The notes under the pieces are model-generated. The model was not told where the DNA came from and made no database searches. It saw only the letters and a list, made by a program, of their open reading frames with translations. Of a DNA stretch of 48,652 nt, positions 40,604 through 48,652 are shown one piece after another (position 1 is the first letter of the stretch; each line of letters begins with the position of its first letter). Location: positions 1-48,652 of the forward strand of contig CAKPNG010000009.1 of the NCBI GenBank assembly GCA_934168325.1, in the 5' to 3' direction. Position numbers and translations under genes: made by a program. This DNA comes from an uncultured Bacilli bacterium (GTDB taxonomy: Bacteria; Bacillota_I; Bacilli_A; RFN20; CAG-826).

Positions 40604-43204
40604 ATGAATAAATTGACAAGTCAACAAATTCGTGAAACATGGTTAAATTTCTTTAAAGAAAGAGGACATATGATTGAACCAGGAGCAAGTTTAATTCCTA
40701 ATAATGATCCTACTTTACTTTGGATTAATGCTGGAGTTAGTGCTTTAAAGAAATATTTTGATGGTAGTGAAATACCAGAATGTAAAAGAATTACTAATGT
40801 TCAAAAATGTATTCGTACTAATGATATCGATAATGTAGGAAGAACCGCTAGACATCATACTTTTTTTGAAATGTTAGGTAATTTCTCTATTGGAGATTAT
40901 TTTAGAAAAGAAGTAATTGCTTGGGCATATGAAATATTAACAAGTGATAAGTATTTTGGAATTGATAAAGATAAACTTTATGTAACTTATCATCCTAGTG
41001 ATTTAGAAGCTTATGAACTTTGGCAAAAAGCAGGAATTGATAAGACCCATCTTATTCCTTTAGAAGGCAACTTTTGGCAAATTGGCGAAGGACCTTGCGG
41101 ACCTAATACTGAAGTTTTCTTTGATAGAGGAGAAAAATGGGATAAAGATCATTTAGGCATTAAATTATTGGAAGAAGATATTGAAAACGATAGATATATT
41201 GAAATTTGGGGTATTGTTTTCTCACAATTTAATGCTGTTAATGGTGTAGAAAGAAGTAAATATAAAGAATTACCACATAAAAATATTGATACTGGTGCTG
41301 GACTTGAAAGAATTGCATGCGTTTTACAAGAAACAGATACTAATTTTGAAACCGATTTATTTATGCCAATTATTAAAGATACAGAAAAAATGGCAAATAA
41401 ACCTTATGAAGGTGAATATTTAATGTCTTATAGAGTTATTGCAGATCATATTAGAACATGTACATTTGCTTTAGCTGATGGCGCATCTTTCTCAAATGAA
41501 GGTCGTGGATATGTTTTAAGACGTATTTTAAGAAGAGCAATGCGCTATGGACAAAAAATTGGATTTAATGAGCCTTTCTTATATAAATTGGTTGATTCTG
41601 TAATCAAAGTAATGAAAGATTTTTATCCTTATTTAATAGAAAAAAGAGATATTATTCAAAAACTTATTAAAATTGAAGAAGTTAAATTTTTAAAAACATT
41701 AGTTTCTGGAGAAAATATTTTAAATTCTTTAATTGAAAATAGTGATACTTTAACTGGAAAAGACGCATTTAAATTATATGATACATTTGGATTCCCAATC
41801 GAATTAACTAAAGAAATTTGCTTTGATAGAGATGTTAAAGTTGATTTAGATGAATTTAATCAATGTTTAGAACATCAAAAAGAATTAGCTAGAAATTCTA
41901 GAAAGGTAATTGAATCATTTAATAAACAATCAAAAGATTTATTAGATTTCACTACTGAATCTGAATTTTATTATGATGATGAAGAAATCGATGGAAAAGT
42001 AATAGCTTTATTTAAAGATGGTGTTAAAGTAGATGAAATAGAGGATAATGGCGAAGTCATATTTGAAAAAACTGTCTTTTATGGAGAAATGGGTGGAGAA
42101 GTTGGAGATACTGGTGAAATTGTCAATGACAATGCTAATGCTCAAGTTATTAATACTACCAAAGCTCCTAATAAACAAAACTTACATCATGTTAAAGTAA
42201 TTTATGGAACCATCAAAGTTGGTGATACTTTTAAATTAAAAGTTGACAGAATTAAACGTCATGACATTATGAAAAATCATAGTGCTACACATTTATTACA
42301 AAGTGCCCTTATATCTGTTTTAGGTGAAGAAGTTAAACAAAAAGGTAGCTTTGTAAATGAAGATTATTTACGTTTCGACTTCTCTCATTACGAAAAAGTT
42401 TCAAATAACGATTTAAAGAGAGTAGAACGCAAAGTTAATGATTATATTGAAAGTTGTGTTGATCGCAAAACATTAGTTTTACCAATTGAAGAAGCTAAGA
42501 AAACAGGAGCTATTGCTGAATTTGGTGAGAAATATGGCGATACAGTTCGTGTTGTAAAATTTGGTGATATTTCAACTGAATTCTGTGGTGGATGTCATGT
42601 TCAAAATACTAGTGAAATTGGTTTATTTGTAATAGAAAGTGAAGAAGCTATTTCAAGCGGTGTTAGAAGAATTCAAGCTTTAACAGGTCGTAAAGCCTTA
42701 GAATATTTGAAAAAGAAAGAACTTTTATTAAATGAAATTAAAGAAAAATTAAATGTTTCAAGTGAATTAGATATCGAATCAAAACTCAATGTTTTGATGG
42801 AAGAGCTTACTTATAAAGATTCAATAATCGCCGATTTTAATAAAAAAGCCTGCCAATCACAATGCAAATTATTAAATAACGAATTCCAAAATGATGGTGA
42901 TATTTGCACTTTAATAAAATATATTCCAGAATTTAAAAAAGATGGAATGATAGCAATTTATGATTTATTAAAAGCTAATAAAGATAATTTTATAATTGTT
43001 CTTGCTGGTAAAAATGATGATAAAAATCCATTACTTGTTGGCGTTAGTAAATCATTAACTCAAAAAGGAATTAAAGCTGGAGACATTGTTAAGAAGATAA
43101 CTAAACTCGTAGGAGGTTCTGGTGGTGGTAAACCTGAACTTGCCCAAGGCAACATCGTTGATGTTGAAAAGTTTATTACATTAAAGGCTGAGAATTTATT
43201 ATAA
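40604..43204 (+). CDS. alaS: alanyl-tRNA synthetase
   Basis: Class II synthetase, 866 residues. The aminoacylation core begins LTSQQIRETWLNFFKERGH and holds ARHHTFFEMLGNFSIGDYF. The editing domain zinc ligands appear as HSATHLL and CGGCH, and the C-Ala domain carries GGSGGGKPELAQG. The start is ATG 40604 behind GGAGG (40592-40596). An in-frame ATG at 40568 lies inside the T-box terminator and is not the start. It is followed directly by ruvX, whose ATG overlaps the alaS stop region. Confidence 0.97.
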   Translation: MNKLTSQQIRETWLNFFKERGHMIEPGASLIPNNDPTLLWINAGVSALKKYFDGSEIPECKRITNVQKCIRTNDIDNVGRTARHHTFFEMLGNFSIGDYFRKEVIAWAYEILTSDKYFGIDKDKLYVTYHPSDLEAYELWQKAGIDKTHLIPLEGNFWQIGEGPCGPNTEVFFDRGEKWDKDHLGIKLLEEDIENDRYIEIWGIVFSQFNAVNGVERSKYKELPHKNIDTGAGLERIACVLQETDTNFETDLFMPIIKDTEKMANKPYEGEYLMSYRVIADHIRTCTFALADGASFSNEGRGYVLRRILRRAMRYGQKIGFNEPFLYKLVDSVIKVMKDFYPYLIEKRDIIQKLIKIEEVKFLKTLVSGENILNSLIENSDTLTGKDAFKLYDTFGFPIELTKEICFDRDVKVDLDEFNQCLEHQKELARNSRKVIESFNKQSKDLLDFTTESEFYYDDEEIDGKVIALFKDGVKVDEIEDNGEVIFEKTVFYGEMGGEVGDTGEIVNDNANAQVINTTKAPNKQNLHHVKVIYGTIKVGDTFKLKVDRIKRHDIMKNHSATHLLQSALISVLGEEVKQKGSFVNEDYLRFDFSHYEKVSNNDLKRVERKVNDYIESCVDRKTLVLPIEEAKKTGAIAEFGEKYGDTVRVVKFGDISTEFCGGCHVQNTSEIGLFVIESEEAISSGVRRIQALTGRKALEYLKKKELLLNEIKEKLNVSSELDIESKLNVLMEELTYKDSIIADFNKKACQSQCKLLNNEFQNDGDICTLIKYIPEFKKDGMIAIYDLLKANKDNFIIVLAGKNDDKNPLLVGVSKSLTQKGIKAGDIVKKITKLVGGSGGGKPELAQGNIVDVEKFITLKAENLL

Positions 43205-43638
43205 TGGAAAAATATATTGGACTTGATTTAGGAACTACAACAATTGGCATTTCTATGAATGATTCACTAGGTATTGTTCATGGAATTGAAAATTTTGTAT
43301 TTGAAGTTGGCAATTATAAAAAAGCACGTGAACATGTTATAGAAGTTTGCAATAAATATGAAATTTATAATATTGTAATTGGCTATCCATTGACATTAAA
43401 TGGTGAAGAGCAAACTCGTTGCAATTCTGTTAAAAGATTTACTGATGATCTAAAAAAACTTAATAGTAATTTAAATATCTATTTCCAAGATGAAAGATAT
43501 TCAACAATTGAAGCTCGTGAAAAATTAATGTCAATGAATTATAAAAAAGCTAAGCAAGATAAAATGATTGATATGTTCTCAGCAGTAATTATTTTAGAAA
43601 AATTTTTGGAGGCAAAGAAAGATGGAAAAATTAAATGA
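43204..43638 (+). CDS. ruvX: Holliday junction resolvase-like protein RuvX (YqgF)
   Basis: A 144-residue RNase H-fold nuclease of the YqgF family, linked to rRNA 5' end maturation and possibly Holliday junction cleavage. Motifs are GLDLGTTTIGISMND at the N-terminus with the first acidic residue, VIGYPLTLNGEE, and the QDERYSTIEAREKL block with acidic residues. A D-x-x-A-A-x-I-like ending reads MIDMFSAVIILEKFL. It starts on the last base of alaS and overlaps the next gene by 17 bases. Confidence 0.92.
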   Translation: MEKYIGLDLGTTTIGISMNDSLGIVHGIENFVFEVGNYKKAREHVIEVCNKYEIYNIVIGYPLTLNGEEQTRCNSVKRFTDDLKKLNSNLNIYFQDERYSTIEAREKLMSMNYKKAKQDKMIDMFSAVIILEKFLEAKKDGKIK

Positions 43639-43891
43639 TAATCAAATTGAAATTTATGATGAAGATGGTAATAAATATTTAATGGAAATTTTATTTACCT
43701 ATGAAAATGAAGAAAGAAATACTACTTATGCTTTTATTTATGATAAATCTAATCCTGATGAATTGATTTTGATGAAATATAAAGAAGATGGTAATATTGA
43801 AGAAGTTACTGATGAAGATGAATTATCTGAAGCTGAAGAAGTTTTAAACGCTTTTAATGATGATCCAAAAATAAATGAATTAAAAAATTAA
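43622..43891 (+). CDS. yrzB: DUF1292 (YrzB) family protein
   Basis: An 89-residue acidic protein of the DUF1292 family, conserved next to ruvX in Firmicutes, with no established function. Recognisable segments are IEIYDEDGNKYLMEILFTYE, the YAFIYDK strand and the acidic tail EVTDEDELSEAEEVLNAF. It overlaps ruvX by 17 bases behind GGAGG. The IreB gene that often lies between alaS and ruvX in related bacteria is absent. Confidence 0.85.
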   Translation: MEKLNDNQIEIYDEDGNKYLMEILFTYENEERNTTYAFIYDKSNPDELILMKYKEDGNIEEVTDEDELSEAEEVLNAFNDDPKINELKN

Positions 43892-43919
43892 ATATATAGA
43901 AATATTATTTATTAATTAG

Positions 43920-43925
43920 TATAAT
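43920..43925 (+). promoter_or_regulatory. candidate greA -10
   Basis: TATAAT 25 bases before the greA ATG. The predicted start near 43932 leaves a short leader with an AAGGAG ribosome site. No good -35 is seen. Confidence 0.45.
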
Positions 43926-43950
43926 TAATAAGATTAAGGAGAAAATTATA

Positions 43951-44439
43951 ATGGCTAGTACAACAAATAAAGAATATATATTAACTCTTGAAGGTAAAGA
44001 AAATTTAGAAAAAGAATATAGACACCTTCTTGATGTTGCTCGTCCTGAAGTAATTGAACAATTACAAGCTGCTAGAGCAATGGGTGACTTATCAGAAAAC
44101 GCTGATTATGATGCTGCAAGAAATAAACAAGCAGAAATCGAAGGAAGAATTGCTGAAATTGAATATATTTTAAACAATGCAAAAATTATTGATGGAACAA
44201 AGAAAGCTAAAACAATTAATGTTTCTAGTGTTGTTAGATATAAAGAATTAGCCGATAATACTGAATACACCGTTAAAATTGTTTCAAGTATTGAATCTGA
44301 TCCAGTTACTGACCCAAACAATTTAAAAATTAGCAATGAATGTTCATTAGGACAAGCTTTAATTGGTAAAAAAGCTGGCGATGTTGTTAGTGTTAAAGCA
44401 ATTAAGCCTTACCAAATTGAAATTCTTGAAGTTAATTAA
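43951..44439 (+). CDS. greA: transcript cleavage factor GreA
   Basis: Rescues backtracked RNA polymerase by stimulating transcript cleavage. The N-terminal coiled coil (about residues 10-78) holds the tip motif GDLSENADYDAA, whose acidic residues reach the polymerase active site. The C-terminal FKBP-like domain has SVVRYKEL and NECSLGQALIGKKAGDVVSV. The 162 residues are full length. AAGGAG precedes the ATG. A perfect palindrome and then a terminator follow the stop. Confidence 0.95.
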   Translation: MASTTNKEYILTLEGKENLEKEYRHLLDVARPEVIEQLQAARAMGDLSENADYDAARNKQAEIEGRIAEIEYILNNAKIIDGTKKAKTINVSSVVRYKELADNTEYTVKIVSSIESDPVTDPNNLKISNECSLGQALIGKKAGDVVSVKAIKPYQIEILEVN

Positions 44440-44455
44440 TTGTTAACAATTAATT
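44434..44455. repeat. perfect 22-bp palindrome at the greA stop
   Basis: Positions 44434-44455 read identically on both strands, centred on GTTAAC (44442-44447). The greA stop codon lies within it. It is separate from the terminator that follows at 44463-44495. It may be an mRNA-end hairpin or a protein site; nothing decides between these. Confidence 0.6.
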
Positions 44456-44462
44456 TTGTAAT

Positions 44463-44497
44463 AAAAATAACGCAGTATATCTGCGCTATTTTTATTT
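44463..44497 (+). terminator. greA terminator
   Basis: Core stem CGCAG (44471-44475) / CTGCG (44481-44485), loop TATAT, extended outward by an A-C mismatch and a run of A-T pairs, ending in a T-rich tail. Confidence 0.75.
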
Positions 44498-44572
44498 ATA
44501 ATAATTTATTATATTTTATTACCCCAAATATTCCTCGAAATAATACTACTTGTATATTAAGGAGGTATTGTT

Positions 44573-45112
44573 ATGACATTAACAATTAAAATTTTAATTG
44601 GTGTAGCTGTATCGACAATAATTGCATTAGTTTGTATGCAATTTATTGATTTTAATAGCTTTAAACAAGGTACTGATACAACTACTGACATTGTTAGAAA
44701 TTCAATTGGAATATCTGGTTATATTGTTAGTCCTGGTAATTATTTACTAGAAGATGGTTCATGTATGCAAGATTTAATTGAAAAAGCAGGAGGAATAACT
44801 GACCGAGCTGATACGAGAGCTTATTTACCAACAGCAATAGTAAGCAAAAATATCCAATATTATATCCCACCAAGATATGATCCAACAGATATTTGTAGTG
44901 ATGATGAGATTCAAAAGGTTAATATTAATTCTTTTAATGATCCGGAAGATCTAACTTACGTAGAAGGAATAGGAAAAACTATTTGTGAATCCATAATAAA
45001 ATATCGAGATGATAATGGGCTTTATCAAACAATTGAAGATTTAATGAAAGTAACAGGGATAGGCAATGCAACTTATACAAAATTAAGAAATTATGTAATT
45101 TTATCTGATTAA
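44573..45112 (+). CDS. comEA: competence DNA receptor ComEA
   Basis: Membrane-anchored DNA-binding protein that hands extracellular DNA to ComEC. It has an N-terminal membrane helix (about residues 4-25) and a SLBB-like region (SGYIVSPGNYLLEDGSCMQDLIEKAGGIT, given here in part). The C-terminal helix-hairpin-helix pair follows: INSFNDPEDLTYVEGIGKTI and IEDLMKVTGIGNATYTKL. The 179 residues fit the family. AAGGAGG gives a strong ribosome site. The stop overlaps the comEC start (TAATG). A regulator or competence promoter was not recognised. Confidence 0.92.
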   Translation: MTLTIKILIGVAVSTIIALVCMQFIDFNSFKQGTDTTTDIVRNSIGISGYIVSPGNYLLEDGSCMQDLIEKAGGITDRADTRAYLPTAIVSKNIQYYIPPRYDPTDICSDDEIQKVNINSFNDPEDLTYVEGIGKTICESIIKYRDDNGLYQTIEDLMKVTGIGNATYTKLRNYVILSD

Positions 45113-47133
45113 TGTTCTGCTTAATTATTTTATTATCCTTTATTGTTGGATTACTTCTATTAGATAAAAATTGTATTTTCATCTCGATATCATTAATAAT
45201 CATAGTATTTTTTTTAATTTTAAAAAGGTATCGAAAATTAAAACTTTTATTAATAATTGCTATTAGTTTTACCAGTGGATTTTTAAAAGCTAACATTAGT
45301 TTTAAAGAAACCAATTGTAATAATTTAATAGCACTAGTTACTAAAAGGAAAGAAAATTACTTTATTGTTCAAACTTTAAAAGAGAAATTTTATTGTTTTG
45401 ATAATAAAAAAGAAGATGTGAATTTATTTGATATAATCGAAATTTGTGGCAATTTTTCAAACATAGATTTTGCTAAATATGATGGTAATTTTGATTTTAA
45501 TGAATATCTATCTAAGCAAGGGATTAATAGAATAATTAATATTAAAGAAATAAAAATAAAGAGAAAATCTGTAATACAATTTGAAAGTTATAAAGAAAAA
45601 GTACTTAAAAAGATTCAGGATGAAGATACAAAATATTTTATTTCTTCAATACTTTTTGGAGAAATTGAATATGGATCAAAAAGTTACATAATAAGTAAAG
45701 AACTGATGATAGTAAATTTATTTTCTATCAGTGGAGTTTTTATTAATTTTCTATTATACGGAATTAGTAAATTATTAAAATATTTTATGTTGGATAAAAA
45801 AGCTAAAATATTCTCTTTTATATTATTATTGCCGTTATTTTTGTTTAATTTTTATCGTTTTATTTTTGTAAGAACATTTGTATTTTTCATAATTGGTATT
45901 ATTTTTAGTGAGAAAAATAAGCAAGAAAAATTGTCAATTAAAATTACTATATATTTAATTTTTCTAATATTATTTAAAACGTTAATATATAATGCATCAT
46001 TTTATTTGCCTTTATTTATTATGATAATTCAATATTTATCAACACAATTTATATATAGCGAAAGTAAAATTAAAAAAGAATGTAAAAGAAAATTAATATT
46101 TTATTTAATATTAATTCCGTTTTTAATAAATACATATAACGGAATAAACATAATTAATTTATTTTTAGGAATAGTGTTATTACCATGGTTTAAATTATTA
46201 TTTCTTTGTTCAATTATTATGTTTTATGGAGTTAATTTTAAGTACTTTGAATACATAATTAAATTAACTTTGAATATTTTAAATAAGTTTGATTTTGATT
46301 ATCTGACGATTTACATTCCTACTATTAATTCTTTTTATTTAATTTTATATTATTTATTTTTATTTATATTCATTTATTTTTCGGAAATAAATTATAAGAA
46401 AATGATAAAAATTACAATATTAGAGTTTGTTTGCTTAACTATATTATATGTTGCTCCAATTGAAAATAGTTTTACTTGTGAAGTGAGCTTTATCAATGTT
46501 GGACAAGGAGATGCAACACTCATTAGATATAAAAATGAATATAATTTAGTAGATACTGGTGGTATTAAAAATTATGATATTGCTAACAATGTTTTAATAC
46601 CTTATTTAGTTAAAAAAAGAATTTATAAAATAGATAATATCTTTATAACGCATTACGATTATGATCATTATGGTGCCCTAGACAGTTTGAAAAATAATTT
46701 CAAAATTAAAAAAATAATTGATTATAGTGAGGTTTTTCCTTATAAAACACGATATTTTACATTTAAAAATCTGAATAATATTGATAAAGAATTGATGGAA
46801 GATGAAAACGATAAGAGCTTAGTTTTAAGCTTTAAAATAAAAAATTATAATTTTTTATTAATGGGTGATGCTTCTTCTAAAATTGAAAAATATATTTTAG
46901 ATAATTATAAATTAGAATGTGATTATTTAAAGGTTGGACATCATGGATCTAATACTTCTTCAAGTTATGAATTTCTTTCTTATTGTAACCCTAAAGAAGC
47001 TATTATTTCTTGTGGTAAAAACAATAAATTTGGTCATCCAAATAAAGAAACTTTAGAAAACTTAAAAAAATTAAAAATTAAATGCAGAAGAACTGATTTA
47101 GAAGGAACAATAACTTATAAATTTTCAATTTAA
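45112..47133 (+). CDS. comEC: competence channel ComEC/Rec2
   Basis: A 673-residue membrane protein forming the channel for single-stranded transforming DNA. The N-terminal part carries several hydrophobic helices and a small soluble domain. The central 'Competence' membrane domain begins near VNLFSISGVFINFL. The C-terminal metallo-beta-lactamase-like domain starts VSFINVGQGDATLI; its metal motif is H514-x-D516-x-D518-H519, the HxDxDH form common in ComEC, with later GDAS and VGHHGSNTSSS blocks. The domain is thought to degrade the non-transported strand. The start overlaps the comEA stop by one base. Confidence 0.92.
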   Translation: MFCLIILLSFIVGLLLLDKNCIFISISLIIIVFFLILKRYRKLKLLLIIAISFTSGFLKANISFKETNCNNLIALVTKRKENYFIVQTLKEKFYCFDNKKEDVNLFDIIEICGNFSNIDFAKYDGNFDFNEYLSKQGINRIINIKEIKIKRKSVIQFESYKEKVLKKIQDEDTKYFISSILFGEIEYGSKSYIISKELMIVNLFSISGVFINFLLYGISKLLKYFMLDKKAKIFSFILLLPLFLFNFYRFIFVRTFVFFIIGIIFSEKNKQEKLSIKITIYLIFLILFKTLIYNASFYLPLFIMIIQYLSTQFIYSESKIKKECKRKLIFYLILIPFLINTYNGINIINLFLGIVLLPWFKLLFLCSIIMFYGVNFKYFEYIIKLTLNILNKFDFDYLTIYIPTINSFYLILYYLFLFIFIYFSEINYKKMIKITILEFVCLTILYVAPIENSFTCEVSFINVGQGDATLIRYKNEYNLVDTGGIKNYDIANNVLIPYLVKKRIYKIDNIFITHYDYDHYGALDSLKNNFKIKKIIDYSEVFPYKTRYFTFKNLNNIDKELMEDENDKSLVLSFKIKNYNFLLMGDASSKIEKYILDNYKLECDYLKVGHHGSNTSSSYEFLSYCNPKEAIISCGKNNKFGHPNKETLENLKKLKIKCRRTDLEGTITYKFSI

Positions 47134-47191
47134 ATGATAATATTCTTAAACTTTAATAGAGATTTTAAATTTAAATGATGATTATTTAGTG

Positions 47192-47197
47192 TATAAT
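47192..47197 (+). promoter_or_regulatory. -10 hexamer of holA, leaderless arrangement
   Basis: TATAAT ends 6 bases before the ATG at 47204. It lies inside an in-frame upstream GTG extension (47189), which argues that the extension is not translated. Confidence 0.6.
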
Positions 47198-47203
47198 ATT
47201 TGC

Positions 47204-48181
47204 ATGACTTACGTATTTTTTGGTGAAGATAGAGAAAGAATTAATATATATTTAACATCGTTTATTAATAAATTTTTTAAAGATGAGTTTAAAAATGTTA
47301 TTAAATTTAATGGCAATGATTCATTAATAGACGATGCAATCAATGAATGCTATCAGTTAGATTTAGCGTTTAATAAAAAAGTAGTAGTTGTCGATAACGC
47401 TTTATATCTTCAAAAGAAAAATAAATATTCGAAAAATAAAGAAGCTAAAATAACAAAGAAAAATAACTATCAATTTGCTTTAAATTATATAGAGCATGAT
47501 GATAATGAAGATGTCAATCTAATATTTATTTGTCCAACTAATGAAATCGATATAGATAATGTCATTGTAAAATCTATAAAAAAAGAAAATAGGAAATTAC
47601 TAGCTCCATTAAAAGAGAGTGAATGGCCACTATATGTAAAAACTTTTTTTGCTAAAAGGAATATTCAAATTGATGATGATGCTGTTCAAGAAATTGTTTA
47701 TAGAAGTAACTCAGATTTGAAAGCTTTTCTTAATGAAAGTGAAAAATTATGTTTATATGTCAAAGATCATATAACTTTAAATGATGTATTAGATATTTTT
47801 ACAAAACCACAAGAAGATGATGTTTTTAACTTAATAAAATATTTGATTAATAAAGATAAGGAAAAAGCTTTATCTGCTTATAGAGATTTACGTTTAACTC
47901 AAAATATAGAGCCAATAATGTTAATAACTATGATGACTAATAATTTAATTTCTCTTGATTGTATTTTATATTTAAAAAACAAGGGATATGGTGTTAATGA
48001 AATCGCAGAAACTTTAAATATTAAAAGTGGCAAAGTTTATTACGCTTTAAAAGATATTAAGTATTTTAAAAAAGGTGAAATTTCTAAATCTTTAGAAAAG
48101 TTATATGAACTTGATAAAAAAATCAAGCATAATGAAGTAGATCGCTTTTATAACTTTGAATTATTTATCTTAAATTTCTAG
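47204..48181 (+). CDS. holA: DNA polymerase III delta subunit
   Basis: Clamp-loader subunit that opens the sliding clamp. The 325 residues begin MTYVFFGEDRERINIYL, typical of HolA. A low-conservation AAA-like domain without Walker motifs follows. The middle region NSDLKAFLNESEKLCLYV is characteristic, as is the C-terminal collar domain (QNIEPIMLITMMTNNLISL...LYELDKKIKHNEVD). ATG 47204 is preferred to the in-frame GTG 47189 because a TATAAT lies between them and there is no ribosome site for either. It follows comEC, as in many Firmicutes. Confidence 0.88.
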   Translation: MTYVFFGEDRERINIYLTSFINKFFKDEFKNVIKFNGNDSLIDDAINECYQLDLAFNKKVVVVDNALYLQKKNKYSKNKEAKITKKNNYQFALNYIEHDDNEDVNLIFICPTNEIDIDNVIVKSIKKENRKLLAPLKESEWPLYVKTFFAKRNIQIDDDAVQEIVYRSNSDLKAFLNESEKLCLYVKDHITLNDVLDIFTKPQEDDVFNLIKYLINKDKEKALSAYRDLRLTQNIEPIMLITMMTNNLISLDCILYLKNKGYGVNEIAETLNIKSGKVYYALKDIKYFKKGEISKSLEKLYELDKKIKHNEVDRFYNFELFILNF

Positions 48182-48183
48182 CA

Positions 48184-48206
48184 CAAAAAAACGGCATCGA
48201 GCCGTT
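48184..48206 (-). terminator. rpsT terminator (minus), shared with holA end
   Basis: Stem AACGGC / GCCGTT with a five-base loop (48190-48206). On the minus strand it is followed by TTTTTTTGTG, a strong U-run. On the plus strand the tail is poor. Confidence 0.82.
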
Positions 48207-48230
48207 AATTTATAAAAATAGTTTAAAAAA

Positions 48231-48497
48231 CTATTCAGCAATAGCGTTGACTAATTTTTGTAAACTTGCTTTTTGACGAGCAGCGGTAGCTGATTTTTCA
48301 ATACCTTTAACAACAGCTCTGTCAATAATTGAAAAAGCTAAATTTAATTTTTCAGTAGCTAATGATTTATTATTAGTTGTACAAGCTATTTTGACATTCT
48401 TAACTGCAGTTCTTAATTTTGACTTATAAGAAACATTTCTAATTCTAGCCTTTTCGTTAGTTTTAATTCTTTTCTTTTGTGATTTAATATTTGCCAT
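48231..48497 (-). CDS. rpsT: 30S ribosomal protein S20
   Basis: An 88-residue, basic, all-helical 16S rRNA-binding protein beginning MANIKSQKKRIKTNEKARIRN and ending RQKASLQKLVNAIAE, full length for S20. The start is ATG at 48497 on the minus strand, 6 bases after GAGGTG. A GTG three codons upstream in frame lies within that ribosome site region and is rejected. It is a single-gene unit opposite to holA, a usual neighbour. Confidence 0.96.
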   Translation of the reverse strand: MANIKSQKKRIKTNEKARIRNVSYKSKLRTAVKNVKIACTTNNKSLATEKLNLAFSIIDRAVVKGIEKSATAARQKASLQKLVNAIAE

Positions 48498-48522
48498 CTT
48501 TCTCACCTCGTAATACTTTAGA

Positions 48523-48552
48523 ATTATACCAAAATTAAATAAGTAAATGCAA
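48523..48552 (-). promoter_or_regulatory. rpsT promoter
   Basis: On the minus strand TTGCAT (-35, 48552-48547), 18 bases, then TATAAT (48528-48523) preceded by TGG as an extended -10. The leader is about 20 bases and has a Shine-Dalgarno. Confidence 0.65.
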
Positions 48553-48652
48553 TAATATTTGTGTATAATTATTTATATTACCTGAGTTTTGCGTATTCAC
48601 TCAAAATCTAGTGTATTAAAATTCATAATTGAGCAAATTTTCAATTTTACTC

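Noticed and set aside
44500..44572. Competence-specific promoter (com-box-like CTCGAAATA) before comEA
   Set aside because: It does not match TACGAATA or the ComK AAAA-N5-TTTT form closely enough to support a call.
44979..45314. 111-codon minus-strand frame across the comEA-comEC junction
   Set aside because: Lies opposite conserved coding sequence; low-complexity translation typical of an AT-rich shadow.
47189..47203. GTG start for holA
   Set aside because: The five extra codons contain the TATAAT promoter element and add nothing conserved.
48553..48652. Further gene or repeat copy at the right end (contains CTGAGTTTTG, similar to part of the 56-bp repeat)
   Set aside because: Only about ten bases match the repeat, and the window ends before any structure or gene can be judged.

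Overview
The window is very AT-rich, densely packed chromosomal DNA from a low-GC Firmicutes-type bacterium. It most resembles the small-genome, walled or near-walled relatives of the Mollicutes (RF39/Erysipelotrichales-like gut lineages). The reasons are the gene order (rimP-nusA-rnpM-infB-rbfA, ribF-rpsO, alaS-ruvX-DUF1292), an alanyl T-box, an RNase J family protein, and pullulanase. The standard genetic code is in use: TGA terminates ribF and dtd, so this is not a UGA=Trp mycoplasma. The lineage is inferred from gene content only. No tRNA, rRNA, IS element, prophage or CRISPR array was seen.

Layout. (1) 1-5453: a 434-base AT-rich upstream region, then four genes on + : a SipW-type (ER/archaeal-type) signal peptidase embedded among three exported proteins with the same unusual signal-peptide end, G-[FL]-S-[AS]-W-x-F. 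This looks like a TasA/CalY-like matrix or surface-fibre locus with a giant third component. (2) 5454-10476: a PhnDCEE-type ABC importer operon, plus a P-loop kinase and a lipoprotein, behind two cre-like palindromes and a structured leader. (3) 10477-15378: the nusA-infB translation/transcription operon, ending in a strong terminator. (4) 15379-18692: a complete DpnII-type (GATC) restriction-modification cassette, dpnM-dpnA-dpnB, sitting where truB normally lies and bracketed by 56-bp direct repeats (48/56 identical). DpnM carries an N-terminal XRE helix-turn-helix. (5) 18693-25807: ribF, rpsO, a heterodimeric ABC exporter and pnp. (6) 25808-40328: a metal-site-degenerate RNase J homologue, an FtsK/SpoIIIE translocase, pullulanase, PlsC, RsmF, pyrimidine-nucleoside phosphorylase, RarA, Dtd, MnmA and a purine permease. 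(7) 40329-48652: T-box-alaS-ruvX-DUF1292, greA, comEA-comEC, holA and rpsT.

How the genes work together. The housekeeping genes form the usual information-processing clusters. The accessory content is the SipW secretion locus, the Phn importer and the RM cassette. The RM cassette contains DpnA, which in pneumococcus methylates single-stranded transforming DNA. The ComEA/ComEC uptake pair about 26 kb away suggests the DpnII system could coexist with natural transformation, as in that species.

A recurring expression feature is that seven genes (ribF, ftsK, rsmF, rarA, dtd, the purine permease and holA) have a -10 hexamer ending only 6-9 bases before the ATG and no Shine-Dalgarno, implying leaderless mRNAs. 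Other genes in the same window have clear Shine-Dalgarno sites. The most notable candidates for new biology are the SipW locus with its enlarged peptidase, the apparently non-catalytic RNase J paralogue, the repeat-flanked RM insertion at the truB position, and the leaderless promoter set.
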